A program made the translations under genes and the position numbers. Of a DNA stretch of 51,354 bases, positions 42,756 to 51,354 are shown piece after piece (the first letter of the stretch is position 1; every line of letters starts with the position of its first letter). The notes under the pieces were generated by a model. It saw only the letters and a list, made by a program, of their open reading frames with translations, was not told where the DNA came from and did no database searches. Origin of the DNA: Pseudomonadota bacterium (GTDB lineage: Bacteria; Pseudomonadota; Gammaproteobacteria; Steroidobacterales; Steroidobacteraceae); assembly GCA_021849615.1 (NCBI GenBank), contig JAJZSQ010000010.1, positions 1-51,354 of the forward strand, read 5' to 3'.

Positions 42756-45023
42756 ATGGCGCGCAGCGACCGCGTGGTGTCTGGATATGATTTCCTCGAC
42801 CGGCACGCCGAAGTCATCGAGCGGCTTGTGCCGGGCATACGGGCGGTGGCGTTCTTCGACGCCCGAGGCAGACCCCTGAGAGGTCACGGGCCGGTACCGC
42901 TTACGCAAGTTCGCCTGCAGGTTCGCTCCGTCCTCAAGTCCACTGCCATCGGGTCAGGCCGCCGCCCCGTGGGCGCCATGCTGCCGGTCACTGATTCCGA
43001 GCGCGCGGTAGCGTTCCTTCTGTACGCAGGAAGCGGAACCCGTGGACCGAATCGAACGGCATATCCCGTCGCGGGGGTGTGTCTGATTGTCTTTCACGTC
43101 ACCGCTGGCGGAGAGTGTCCGCCCGTCGAGACCCTGCAGGCGCAGCTCGAACCGGCGCTGGCCTGCGTCGGGGATCACCTGGCGCGGTACGCCGCAGAGA
43201 ACCGAGGATGCGCTGCGGACGAGGGCGTGCGTGATCTCGAGTGGCTGTATGAGGTCACATCGCCCGTTCCCCATCGAGGCGCAGCTCAGCCCCGCTCCGA
43301 TCACGGTGAGCGACTGGCGAAGCTGGTGGGCGCCACGGTAGCGCATCTGGAATGCGCGCTGTGCGCGCTCGTGGTGCCGGAGAGACACTTGCGAATTATC
43401 CACACCGCTGAGGCGGCCTCTGGCGCCGAGGATGCGCTCCGGCGTCTCGCGCCACCGGTACTCAGCTGGATTCAGAACAAGAATCGACCCCTGGTGGTTA
43501 ATAAGACGACGACCTGGAACAGGGGCGCCGCGGCGAGGGGCGCACCCTTGGCCGTGAGACTCCTTGCGGTGCCCGTGAACGGGCACGGGAGCCTACCGGC
43601 GGGCGCGCTGCTGCTGCTGCGCCCGGAGGATGCGCCCGAATTCACCCGAAGACATCTCTCGCTGCTGCAGCACCTGGGCCGGCACGTGGCGTCCCTGCTC
43701 GAGACAGACTTCGATGCCCTGACGGGCCTGCACACCCGCTCGAGCGCGCAACTCCATGTGGCATGCTGGGAGCAGGCGACACCTCCACCGCCAGGCGCGC
43801 ACAGTGTGATCTTCCTCGGCATCGACCGGTTGGGCATCGTCAATGACACCCTGGGGTTCGATGCCGGAGACGCGCTCATCGTTCGCGTGGCGCAGCTTCT
43901 CGCGCCGCCGCATCTGCCGCCCGATGCCGTGGCGGCGCGCATCTCGAGCGACAAATTTGCGATCGCGCTGCCCCGTGTGGACGCCGATGCGGCCGCCGAC
44001 ACGGCCCGAGCTCTACAGCAGGCCGCGGCACAGCTGTCGCCCGCTTCGGCGGCGGGCGAGGAGCCGGTGTCCTTGAGTTGCGGTATCGCCTGTTTCACCG
44101 GTGCGCAAGAGTTCCCGAGCGCCCTCGCGCTTGCCCAGCTCGCCTGCCGGAGCGCCAAGGATCACGGGCGGGGGGGCGTCGAGATCTATCAGGACGATGA
44201 TGATTCGATGATCCGGCGTAAATCCGACTCCATCGCTGTCATCCGGCTGCGCGAAGCGCTCCAGAATGACCGCTTCACCCTGGTTGCGCAGCGGATCATG
44301 CCGCTGCAGGGACGGGGTGACCCGGAGGGCTTCGAGCTGCTGCTGCGCTCGCCAAACGAAGATCACGCGCCCGCGGATCTGCTCTCCGCAGCGCATCGCA
44401 GCCAGCTGGCTCCGGCGCTCGACATGTGGGTCGTCGAGCACGCACTCGCCGGTGCGGCTCCGCACCGCTCGGCACTGCTCGCGGCAAACGTCTCGTTATC
44501 GATCAACATCACGGGCCCTTCTCTGACGGATGCGACGTTCCTCGAGCGCATCGAGCGGCTGATTCGCCGCTCGCGAATTGCCCCCGCACTGATCACCTTC
44601 GAAATCACTGAGACCATCGCGGTGCTGAATCTCGCCAAGGCCATCAACTTCGTTCGCGAACTGCGGGCCATGGGTTGTCGTTTTGCGCTCGATGACTTCG
44701 GTACGGGGACCAATTCCCTGAAGAATCTGACGAACCTGCCGGTCGACCACATCAAGATCGATGGCAGCTTCGTCACCGGCATTCTCAGCAATCCCCAGTC
44801 GATTGCCTTGGTGCGCGCGATCGTGAGTCTCACCCGCGATCTCGGTATTGGCACGGTTGCAGAGTACGCCGAGAACGCGCGGATCATCGAACGATTGCGT
44901 GAGCTCGGCGTGCAGTACGCACAAGGGTACGGCGTGGAAAAACCGCGTGCATTCAAAGAGGTGCTCAACGAGTTGAGCGCGAGAGAGTCCCAGAAGAACG
45001 CGGTCTTGGGCCGCGAGGTCTAG
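42756..45023 (+). CDS. Degenerate GGDEF plus EAL domain signalling protein
   Basis: A 755-residue cytoplasmic protein. ATG 42756 has AGGAGG just upstream; the open frame before it is non-coding. Residues ~1-150 are an unassigned input region, ~165-315 look GAF-like (VVPERHLRIIHTAEAA, LLAVPVNGHGSLPAGALLLL), ~320-490 are a GGDEF fold, and ~505-745 EAL. The GGDEF signature is SSDKF (397-401), so cyclase activity is unlikely. EAL keeps E-x-L-x-R (ELLLR, Glu527), FEITET, LDDFGTG (Asp646, Asp647) and HIKIDGSF, so c-di-GMP phosphodiesterase activity is plausible. The signal sensed is unknown. Confidence 0.87.
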   Translation: MARSDRVVSGYDFLDRHAEVIERLVPGIRAVAFFDARGRPLRGHGPVPLTQVRLQVRSVLKSTAIGSGRRPVGAMLPVTDSERAVAFLLYAGSGTRGPNRTAYPVAGVCLIVFHVTAGGECPPVETLQAQLEPALACVGDHLARYAAENRGCAADEGVRDLEWLYEVTSPVPHRGAAQPRSDHGERLAKLVGATVAHLECALCALVVPERHLRIIHTAEAASGAEDALRRLAPPVLSWIQNKNRPLVVNKTTTWNRGAAARGAPLAVRLLAVPVNGHGSLPAGALLLLRPEDAPEFTRRHLSLLQHLGRHVASLLETDFDALTGLHTRSSAQLHVACWEQATPPPPGAHSVIFLGIDRLGIVNDTLGFDAGDALIVRVAQLLAPPHLPPDAVAARISSDKFAIALPRVDADAAADTARALQQAAAQLSPASAAGEEPVSLSCGIACFTGAQEFPSALALAQLACRSAKDHGRGGVEIYQDDDDSMIRRKSDSIAVIRLREALQNDRFTLVAQRIMPLQGRGDPEGFELLLRSPNEDHAPADLLSAAHRSQLAPALDMWVVEHALAGAAPHRSALLAANVSLSINITGPSLTDATFLERIERLIRRSRIAPALITFEITETIAVLNLAKAINFVRELRAMGCRFALDDFGTGTNSLKNLTNLPVDHIKIDGSFVTGILSNPQSIALVRAIVSLTRDLGIGTVAEYAENARIIERLRELGVQYAQGYGVEKPRAFKEVLNELSARESQKNAVLGREV

Positions 45024-45323
45024 ATCGAGCGGTCGCGGCGCGTCTCAAATTTCCCTGTGCGTCAGATCGTCGCGTTTGCCTGCGTACGCGACATCCTATT
45101 GTTCGACGCTCCACGGCGGAAAGCGACCCGAGTTTAATTTGTAAGCGAACAGTGCTTTGGGCACAAGACTCGCCCGGCGAGATTCCAACGTCGGCCGGTC
45201 GGGGCGACTGCGCCGATGCCCCCGTGCCGCCGGCGTTGGACACCGCGGTGGCGCGAACCCGGCCGTCCCGCGAACGAAGGCGACTGTCCCTGGGGCCCTC
45301 CATGTCCATGCACTCGATGTGGC
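45024..45323. other. Gap between convergent units, no gene found
   Basis: This 300-base stretch separates the EAL gene from merA. A local AT-rich patch (TTTAATTTGTAA near 45134) stands out from the GC-rich surroundings. I see no transposon terminal repeat, tRNA or hairpin with a T-run. Open frames here have low-information Arg/Pro-rich translations. Confidence 0.4.
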
Positions 45324-47024
<1,701 letters not shown>

Positions 47025-47049
47025 TCAGATCCCTGAGAGTCTCAACGAG

Positions 47050-47472
47050 TCACCCGTCCACCGACGGTTGACACGTCGGCGCGGCACAGCGTCGCACCGG
47101 TGGCGAGACCAGATCCCATACCGACACAGCGAGCATGAAGGCGAGCCCGACGTAAAGCAGCGGCGCCGTCCCCATGTGGGCGAAGCGCATCAGGAGCGCC
47201 GCCGAGAGCACCAGCAGTGGCCCGATGAGCCCGAGTACGAGGCGTCGGATCTGGCGGTGGCTCCGCCAGCCGAGCGCATTCGCGGCGAACGCCAGCAACG
47301 CAAAGAGCGGAATGAGCGTGGTGATGAATAGACTCTCCCAGCGTGTGAGGAAACCGAGACCGATAGCCGCGCCGAGACTGGCCAGCGCCGGGAAACAGGC
47401 CGCGCAACCCATCGCCGAGATGAAGCTGCCGAGAAATCCCGCCTTATCCGCGATTCGTGTCGCGAGTGCCAT
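47050..47472 (-). CDS. merC: Mercury transport protein MerC
   Basis: A 140-residue inner-membrane protein with four predicted helices. The mercury-binding Cys pair is in the first helix, GCAACFPALASLGAAIGLGF, matching MerC closely. A C-terminal Cys pair (RRCAAPTC) is also present. It carries Hg(II) into the cytoplasm as an addition to MerT. Order T-P-C-A is that of Tn21-like operons. Spacing to merA is 40 bases and to merP 32 bases. Confidence 0.93.
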   Translation of the reverse strand: MALATRIADKAGFLGSFISAMGCAACFPALASLGAAIGLGFLTRWESLFITTLIPLFALLAFAANALGWRSHRQIRRLVLGLIGPLLVLSAALLMRFAHMGTAPLLYVGLAFMLAVSVWDLVSPPVRRCAAPTCQPSVDG

Positions 47473-47504
47473 GGGCTGTTCTCCTCGTTCCGGTGTTGAG
47501 CCGG

Positions 47505-47780
47505 TTACCGCTCGACCGTCGACGGATAGCCGGCATTCCGGGTCGCCGCCGTCAGCGCGCCGACGGTGGTCTTCGAGTCATCGAATGTGACGACCGCGTC
47601 CTTCTTCGCCAGACTCACCTCGATCTTGCGGACGCCGGGGACTTTCGACAGCGCTTCTTTGACCGTGACCGGGCACATTGCGCAGTGCATGCTCGGAATG
47701 GCCAGTGTGACGGTTCGGGTGGCGGCCCACACCGGAGCGACGACGCCGACGAGCGCGATTGCGGCAAGCAGCTTTTTCAT
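47505..47780 (-). CDS. merP: Periplasmic mercury-binding protein MerP
   Basis: A 91-residue exported protein: signal peptide to about residue 19 (VGVVAPVWA-A) and one HMA fold with the Hg(II)-binding SMHCAMCPVTV. It captures Hg(II) in the periplasm and passes it to MerT. Normal length for MerP. It sits between merT and merC in the expected order. Confidence 0.96.
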   Translation of the reverse strand: MKKLLAAIALVGVVAPVWAATRTVTLAIPSMHCAMCPVTVKEALSKVPGVRKIEVSLAKKDAVVTFDDSKTTVGALTAATRNAGYPSTVER

Positions 47781-47813
47781 GACGAACTCCTTACTTCAAT
47801 GAAACAGGGGGCT

Positions 47814-48182
47814 TCAATAGAACAGGGGTGCGGCGTACGGGAAGGCGAATGCGATCACAATCAACGTGGCCACGCACCAGAAAATGACCTTGTAGATGCT
47901 CCGGACATGCGGCATGGCACAAACCTCACCAGGCGTGCAGGCCCTCGCCGGCCGAAAAATGCGCCACCACGCGAAGAACAAGGCGATCAGCGCGGCGCCG
48001 AGGAAGAATGGGCGGTCGGGCTCGAGCCGCGTCAAGTTTCCGATCCAGGCGCCACTCACGCCCAGCAGCACGAGGACGAGCGGTCCGAGACAGCAGGTCG
48101 AGGCCAGGATCGCCGCCAGCCCGCCGAGAGCGAGGCTGGCCATTCTGACCGCGGGTTGTTGGGCCGGGGGTTCTCCGCGCAT
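47814..48182 (-). CDS. merT: Mercury transporter MerT
   Basis: A 122-residue membrane protein with three helices. The first helix carries the vicinal Cys pair in ILASTCCLGPLVLV. The second pair, separated by five residues in RACTPGEVCAM, lies in the cytoplasmic loop. These are the Hg(II) relay cysteines of MerT. First gene of the structural operon, 34 bases after the operator-promoter. Confidence 0.95.
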   Translation of the reverse strand: MRGEPPAQQPAVRMASLALGGLAAILASTCCLGPLVLVLLGVSGAWIGNLTRLEPDRPFFLGAALIALFFAWWRIFRPARACTPGEVCAMPHVRSIYKVIFWCVATLIVIAFAFPYAAPLFY

Positions 48183-48215
48183 GCCGTACCTCTTGCGATT
48201 TCCCGTATTGGGGAT

Positions 48216-48246
48216 ACCTTAAGACCGTACTCGACTACGGAGTCAA
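48216..48246 (-). promoter_or_regulatory. merTPCA promoter with MerR operator
   Basis: On the minus strand TTGACT (-35, 48246-48241) and TAAGGT (-10, 48221-48216) are separated by 19 bases, the over-long spacer that MerR untwists on binding Hg(II). The dyad CCGTA-N6-TACGG (48225-48240) lies in the spacer. All are near-identical to the Tn501/Tn21 operator. The -35 lies almost against the merR ATG and overlaps its Shine-Dalgarno GGAG. Confidence 0.95.
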
Positions 48247-48247
48247 T

Positions 48248-48688
48248 ATGCTCGAGTCCTATACCATCGGAGCCCTGGCAAGACAGGCCGGCGTCAATGT
48301 GGAGACGATCCGCTACTATCAACGCCGGGGGCTCATCGGGGAGCCGCGCCGCCCGCCCGGCGGAATCCGCCGCTACGGCGAGCCCCACGCCGAGCGACTG
48401 CGATTCATCCGGCAAGCCCAAGCACTCGGCTTCAGCTTGGAGGAGGTGAAGGAACTCCTCGCGCTCGAGGACGGCCAGCATTGCCGAGAAGCCGAACGAC
48501 TGGGCGCCATCAAATTGGCTGCGGTACGGGAGCGGCTGGGTCAGTTGCGGCGGGTCGAGCGAGCACTCGCCGCGCTCGTCGACCAGTGTCACCGCAATGC
48601 AGGGAGAGTGCGCTGCCCGCTGATGGCGGCGCTGGGAGCTGGGCGGGCAGTCAATCCTCACGCGCAGCGCTCGGACGGGGGAGAGTAG
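48248..48688 (+). CDS. merR: Mercury-responsive regulator MerR
   Basis: A 146-residue dimeric activator/repressor. The winged helix is YTIGALARQAGVNVETIRYY, followed by the MerR coiled coil. The three Hg(II)-binding cysteines Cys79, Cys114 and Cys123 (QHCRE, DQCHR, RCPLM) have the same spacing as Cys82, 117 and 126 of Tn501 MerR. ATG 48248 has GGAG five bases upstream that overlaps the operator, giving tight self-repression. The C-terminal tail of ~20 residues after the third Cys is basic. Divergent from merT. Confidence 0.96.
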   Translation: MLESYTIGALARQAGVNVETIRYYQRRGLIGEPRRPPGGIRRYGEPHAERLRFIRQAQALGFSLEEVKELLALEDGQHCREAERLGAIKLAAVRERLGQLRRVERALAALVDQCHRNAGRVRCPLMAALGAGRAVNPHAQRSDGGE

Positions 48689-48727
48689 TCAGGAGCGCTC
48701 AGGCGCCGGCCGGGATCTCGGCGCGGA

Positions 48728-49069
48728 ATGCGCGGATGGAATCAGCGTGCGGCCCTCGATTCCAGCGGTGAATGCCCCGGACGCGGGGACACCGGCCGGC
48801 TCTCGGCACTGTGCATCGCGGCGCAGAAGCATGGCGGGCAAGTGCTGCGCACCGGCGGTGCCGAGTTCCAAGAGCGCGTCGCGTGCATGTGTGCGACGAT
48901 GAATATTCACGTCGTGAATCCGGATCTGGCTGTGATTGTTCGTGATGCACAGCCGCAGCTCTATTGTCACCGCGCGTGGGCGTTGGCCAGCCAGTGCGTG
49001 CGCGAAGAGTGCGAGCGCGAACGACAGGGGGTCGCCGGCCGGGAACGGCGGGCGGTCGAGGGACGGTAG
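48728..49069 (+). CDS. Possible LPD7-like fragment of a relaxase-type protein
   Basis: A 113-residue frame. Residues ~30-70 (CIAAQKHGGQVLRTGGAEF then RVACMCATMNIHVVNPDLAV) resemble the LPD7 domain found at the end of relaxases and other large polyvalent proteins of plasmids and ICEs (a Gly-Gly core, EF-x-x-x-V-x, then a VxxPxLA strand). No relaxase catalytic part is present. The rest is low-complexity and Arg/Glu-rich. It may be a cut-off tail of a mobilisation gene next to the mer operon. The match is by eye only. Confidence 0.4.
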   Translation: MRGWNQRAALDSSGECPGRGDTGRLSALCIAAQKHGGQVLRTGGAEFQERVACMCATMNIHVVNPDLAVIVRDAQPQLYCHRAWALASQCVREECERERQGVAGRERRAVEGR

Positions 49070-49480
49070 GAGGTCGTGACCCAGGAGCCCCGGACCGCGG
49101 CACGGCCCTCCGGGCAGCCTGGGCCAGCGGCTCGGCAAGCAGCCCCACCCGCCGATCGTACAGCGCTCCGCCGCGTCATCGGGCGGTCGAAGGGTGGAAT
49201 CGACGATCGCCGGCCGAACGAGAGACGGGTGGCGGCGGTGGCCGGCCCCGAGAGCAACCTTGCCGGCGCCGGCGCAGCATCGGTGGAGAGACTACCCGGA
49301 TGCTGGCAGGCCGCCGCCGGCAGAAGTCGTCGAAACGCAGGAGCGTGGAGATCGGCGCGGTGCTCGCTTCGGGCACGCGCGGTGACGGACGCTGAGCGGT
49401 CTGCGGATGCAGCGCACCGAACAGCCGCCATGGTGAGGCTCGCGCTGTTGCGGCAGCCCTTCAGGACCCTGAGGCTCCGC
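49070..49480. other. Pro/Arg-rich region, no confident gene
   Basis: A plus-strand frame from GTG 49076 (TAGGAGG just before it) gives a low-complexity Ala/Pro/Arg-rich product that runs into the 3' end of pdxH. Relaxase tails with LPD7 domains are often of this composition, so it may continue the fragment at 48728-49069 after a stop. No motif supports a call. Confidence 0.3.
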
Positions 49481-50173
49481 TCAAGGCTGTAGCCGGATGA
49501 CGCGCCACGGTTCCGGTTCGAACGTCTCGCCGGTCGCGGTCAGTCGCCGGGTCCACAGCAGTCGGTCGTGAATGCGCGCCGCGCCCTCCACCCAAAGCTC
49601 GACCGATTCGGCCCAAAGACGGTAGCCACCCCAATGGGGTGGTCTGGGGATCACCCCCGCGAACGGCGCGCGCATTGCGTAATCCGGCACCGGCGCTCCC
49701 AAGCGTTCAGCCGCCGCCGCGAGCGCCCACTCAAGCGCCTGCCGGGATTCGGCGGGCTCGCTCTGTGCGCTCGCCCATGCGCCGATCCGGCTCTGCCACG
49801 GACGCGAGGCGAAATAGGCGTCGCTCTCGGCCGACGGTGCCGTGACCACCGGCCCCTCAATACGCACCTGCCGGTGCAGCGCATCCCAGTGAAAGACCGC
49901 GGCTGCGCGACCGTTGGCTGCGAGCTCGCGGCCCTTGCGGGACTGGTAGTTGGCGTAGAAGGTGAGATAGCCGGGTTTGACCGACACGCCTTTGCAGAGC
50001 ATGACGCGCGCCGACGGACGTCCTTCGGCATCGCACGTGGCCAGGACCATGGCGTTCGGATTGGGTTGCACCCGGTGGTTGCGCGCTTCGGTGAGCCACC
50101 GCTCGAGCACGGCGAGTGGCTCGGCCGGCGGAGCGCCGGCGGACAGTTCATTGGGCATGGTCATGGGCGTCAT
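49481..50173 (-). CDS. pdxH: Pyridoxamine 5'-phosphate oxidase
   Basis: A 230-residue FMN enzyme that makes pyridoxal 5'-phosphate from the pyridoxine or pyridoxamine phosphate. The FMN/PLP motifs are ARVMLCKG (near 55), YANYQSRKGREL (near 72-83), QVRIEGPV, and the C-terminal PNPOx end RPPHWGGYR and PWRVIRLQP. ATG 50173 is chosen; in-frame starts at 50209 and 50164 are possible, and none has an ideal Shine-Dalgarno. It is a housekeeping gene, marking the probable edge of the resistance region. PLP is the cofactor of the cysteine desulfurase, but no link is implied. Confidence 0.93.
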   Translation of the reverse strand: MTPMTMPNELSAGAPPAEPLAVLERWLTEARNHRVQPNPNAMVLATCDAEGRPSARVMLCKGVSVKPGYLTFYANYQSRKGRELAANGRAAAVFHWDALHRQVRIEGPVVTAPSAESDAYFASRPWQSRIGAWASAQSEPAESRQALEWALAAAAERLGAPVPDYAMRAPFAGVIPRPPHWGGYRLWAESVELWVEGAARIHDRLLWTRRLTATGETFEPEPWRVIRLQP

Positions 50174-50301
50174 GGTACGGAATTCGGCCTCCCCGCAGGC
50201 GTGAGTCAATTTGCCGCGGAGATGTGTATATCTCCGTATTGACCCGGAGAAGTCACCGCAACGAGAATTTCAGACTTTTACAATCCAACGACAACCTGTT
50301 G

Positions 50302-50679
50302 ATGCATCTCCCCGCGGATCTCGAAACTCTCGTGATGCAAGCGGGCGACTGCGCCCTCATCGTTGGCGAATCGGGCTCCATTCTGTTCGCCACCGATCCA
50401 GCCTGCCGTCTGCTGAAGTATGCGCCGGGTGCGCTCGATGGTCAGACTGTCGAGTCCCTCGTGCCCGAGCGGTATCGCATCGCGCACATCAGTCACCGCC
50501 TGCGCTTCACGGACGAACGTCGTATGCGACCGATGGGAACCGGTCTCCCGCTGGTCGCTCTCTGCAAGGACGGTGCTGAGCTCCCGGTGGACATCAGCTT
50601 GAATCCGGTTCAGCGTGGGTTGGTGACCCTTACTGTCGTGGGAATCCAGGTGCGAGAATCCGCTCCCTCCCTCAGATGA
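50302..50679 (+). CDS. Single PAS-domain protein
   Basis: A 125-residue protein consisting of one PAS domain: DCALIVGESGSILFATDPACRLL, then VESLVPERYRIAHISHR, RRMRPMGTGLPLVALCKDG and AELPVDISLNPV, the usual sensory PAS pattern. No output domain follows before the stop. ATG 50302 is used; longer in-frame starts run into the pdxH promoter region. Single-PAS proteins act as protein-interaction sensors or are cut-down sensor kinases. Partner unknown. Confidence 0.75.
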   Translation: MHLPADLETLVMQAGDCALIVGESGSILFATDPACRLLKYAPGALDGQTVESLVPERYRIAHISHRLRFTDERRMRPMGTGLPLVALCKDGAELPVDISLNPVQRGLVTLTVVGIQVRESAPSLR

Positions 50680-50805
50680 ATCCGATCCACCGTCGGCCGG
50701 CGGTCGCCTGGTAGCATCCCCGGATGCTCGAGGTCCAAGTGGCCAGTCACCTGGGCCGCGAGAGCCGGGGCACGCGCGGGCGCGACGAGGCAGAAGCAGC
50801 ACGAC

Positions 50806-51126
50806 TTATCGCGACCCGCGATCCTTCTTCGCGCGTGTCGCTTTGATCTCCTCGCTCAACCGCCGCAAGTCATCCAGCGTGCGCTTCCTCGGGCGGGACC
50901 GAGCGTCCGCCGGCAGTGCGGATTGGTTGTATGGATCGTGCGGCGATGCAGGGTCCGGCCCGTGCGCACCGTCGCAGCTCAAGTCCGACCCGATCTTCCT
51001 GAGACGTCCGGTATCGATGTCATGGTCGAATCGCCCGGTCTCGCTCTGCCATTCCCAGGTGGCATTTCCCCGCTCATCGAATGCGACCCGCCCGGAGGGC
51101 TTGCGTGTCTTTTTATGGGTGCTCAT
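50806..51126 (-). CDS. Conserved hypothetical protein
   Basis: A 106-residue basic soluble protein. ATG 51126 is preferred to the in-frame start at 51159. The first third has VAFDERGNATWEWQSETGRFD and IDTGRLRKIG, a short conserved motif block; the middle is Pro/Asp-rich with NPYNQ-like text (DPYNQSALP); the end is a charged helix (RTLDDLRRLSEEIKATRAKK). Function unknown and no neighbours point to one. Confidence 0.7.
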   Translation of the reverse strand: MSTHKKTRKPSGRVAFDERGNATWEWQSETGRFDHDIDTGRLRKIGSDLSCDGAHGPDPASPHDPYNQSALPADARSRPRKRTLDDLRRLSEEIKATRAKKDRGSR

Positions 51127-51354
51127 CTCACAGCGCTTCTCAGGGACAAGATAATGCAACGACTGGATCGGAGGACGGAAAGATGACTATACCAGGCTAT
51201 CCGAAGTTCTCCATGGCCGCGCGGGCCCATGGCAGATGACAGCATGACGGCGGCGCCAGGGAATCCCTGTTTTCGGACCGAGTCTAATAAGGTGGTTGAT
51301 TGAACTTGATGAACCGGCGCGCGCGGTAGGAGCTCGACACGTGCCGACGCCCAA

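Overview
The window reads as part of a chromosome or large plasmid from a GC-rich, metal-tolerant proteobacterium. A gammaproteobacterium is most likely, possibly a sulfur-oxidising or acid-drainage type. The basis is the high GC of coding DNA, GTG/TTG starts, stop/start overlaps between genes, a Tn501/Tn21-type mer operon, three tripartite RND efflux systems and a sulfide/persulfide gene set. Species cannot be named from sequence alone.

Layout. (1) 1-7.3 kb: sulfur cluster. An MBL-fold (persulfide dioxygenase-like) gene and an MFS permease diverge from an ArsR-rhodanese fusion regulator, DsrE-like protein, SQR-like flavoprotein, class II glutamine amidotransferase, cysteine desulfurase and SAM methyltransferase. 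A perfect 12-bp palindrome lies between the divergent genes. (2) 7.4-21 kb: copper/silver block. It holds a CopA ATPase preceded by a frameshifted YHS gene, then a YHS protein, a DUF5676-like membrane protein, an ICMT-like methyltransferase, a Met-rich exported protein, a small Cys/Met exported protein, CusC-CusB-CusA, a CusF-like protein and a broken duplicate RND pump. (3) 21-33 kb: a CusRS-like two-component system, a second C-B-A RND operon of unknown substrate, two secreted beta-propeller paralogues, and a convergent CueO-type multicopper oxidase. (4) 33-34.3 kb: three broken genes (NuoN-like C-terminus, TetR regulator, methyltransferase C-terminus). (5) 34.3-41.4 kb: a third C-B-A RND operon diverging from a cnrYXH-like locus (anti-sigma, periplasmic metal sensor, ECF sigma). 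The two divergent upstream regions carry the same GAGGG-N16-CGTATTAC element. (6) 41.4-45 kb: short coupled ORFs and a GGDEF-EAL protein. (7) 45.3-48.7 kb: merTPCA with divergent merR and a textbook mer operator. (8) 48.7-51.35 kb: a possible relaxase-associated (LPD7-like) remnant, then ordinary genes (pdxH, a PAS protein, a conserved hypothetical). The last ~230 bases hold nothing I can assign.

How it works together: sulfide/persulfide detoxification, Cu(I) removal across both membranes (CopA, CusCBA, CusF, multicopper oxidase), Hg(II) reduction and divalent-metal efflux are assembled into one resistance region. Partial duplications, broken genes and a possible mobilisation-gene remnant suggest piecemeal assembly by transfer and recombination. 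Several frameshifts could be true decay or base-calling errors; this matters before calling any of them pseudogenes.
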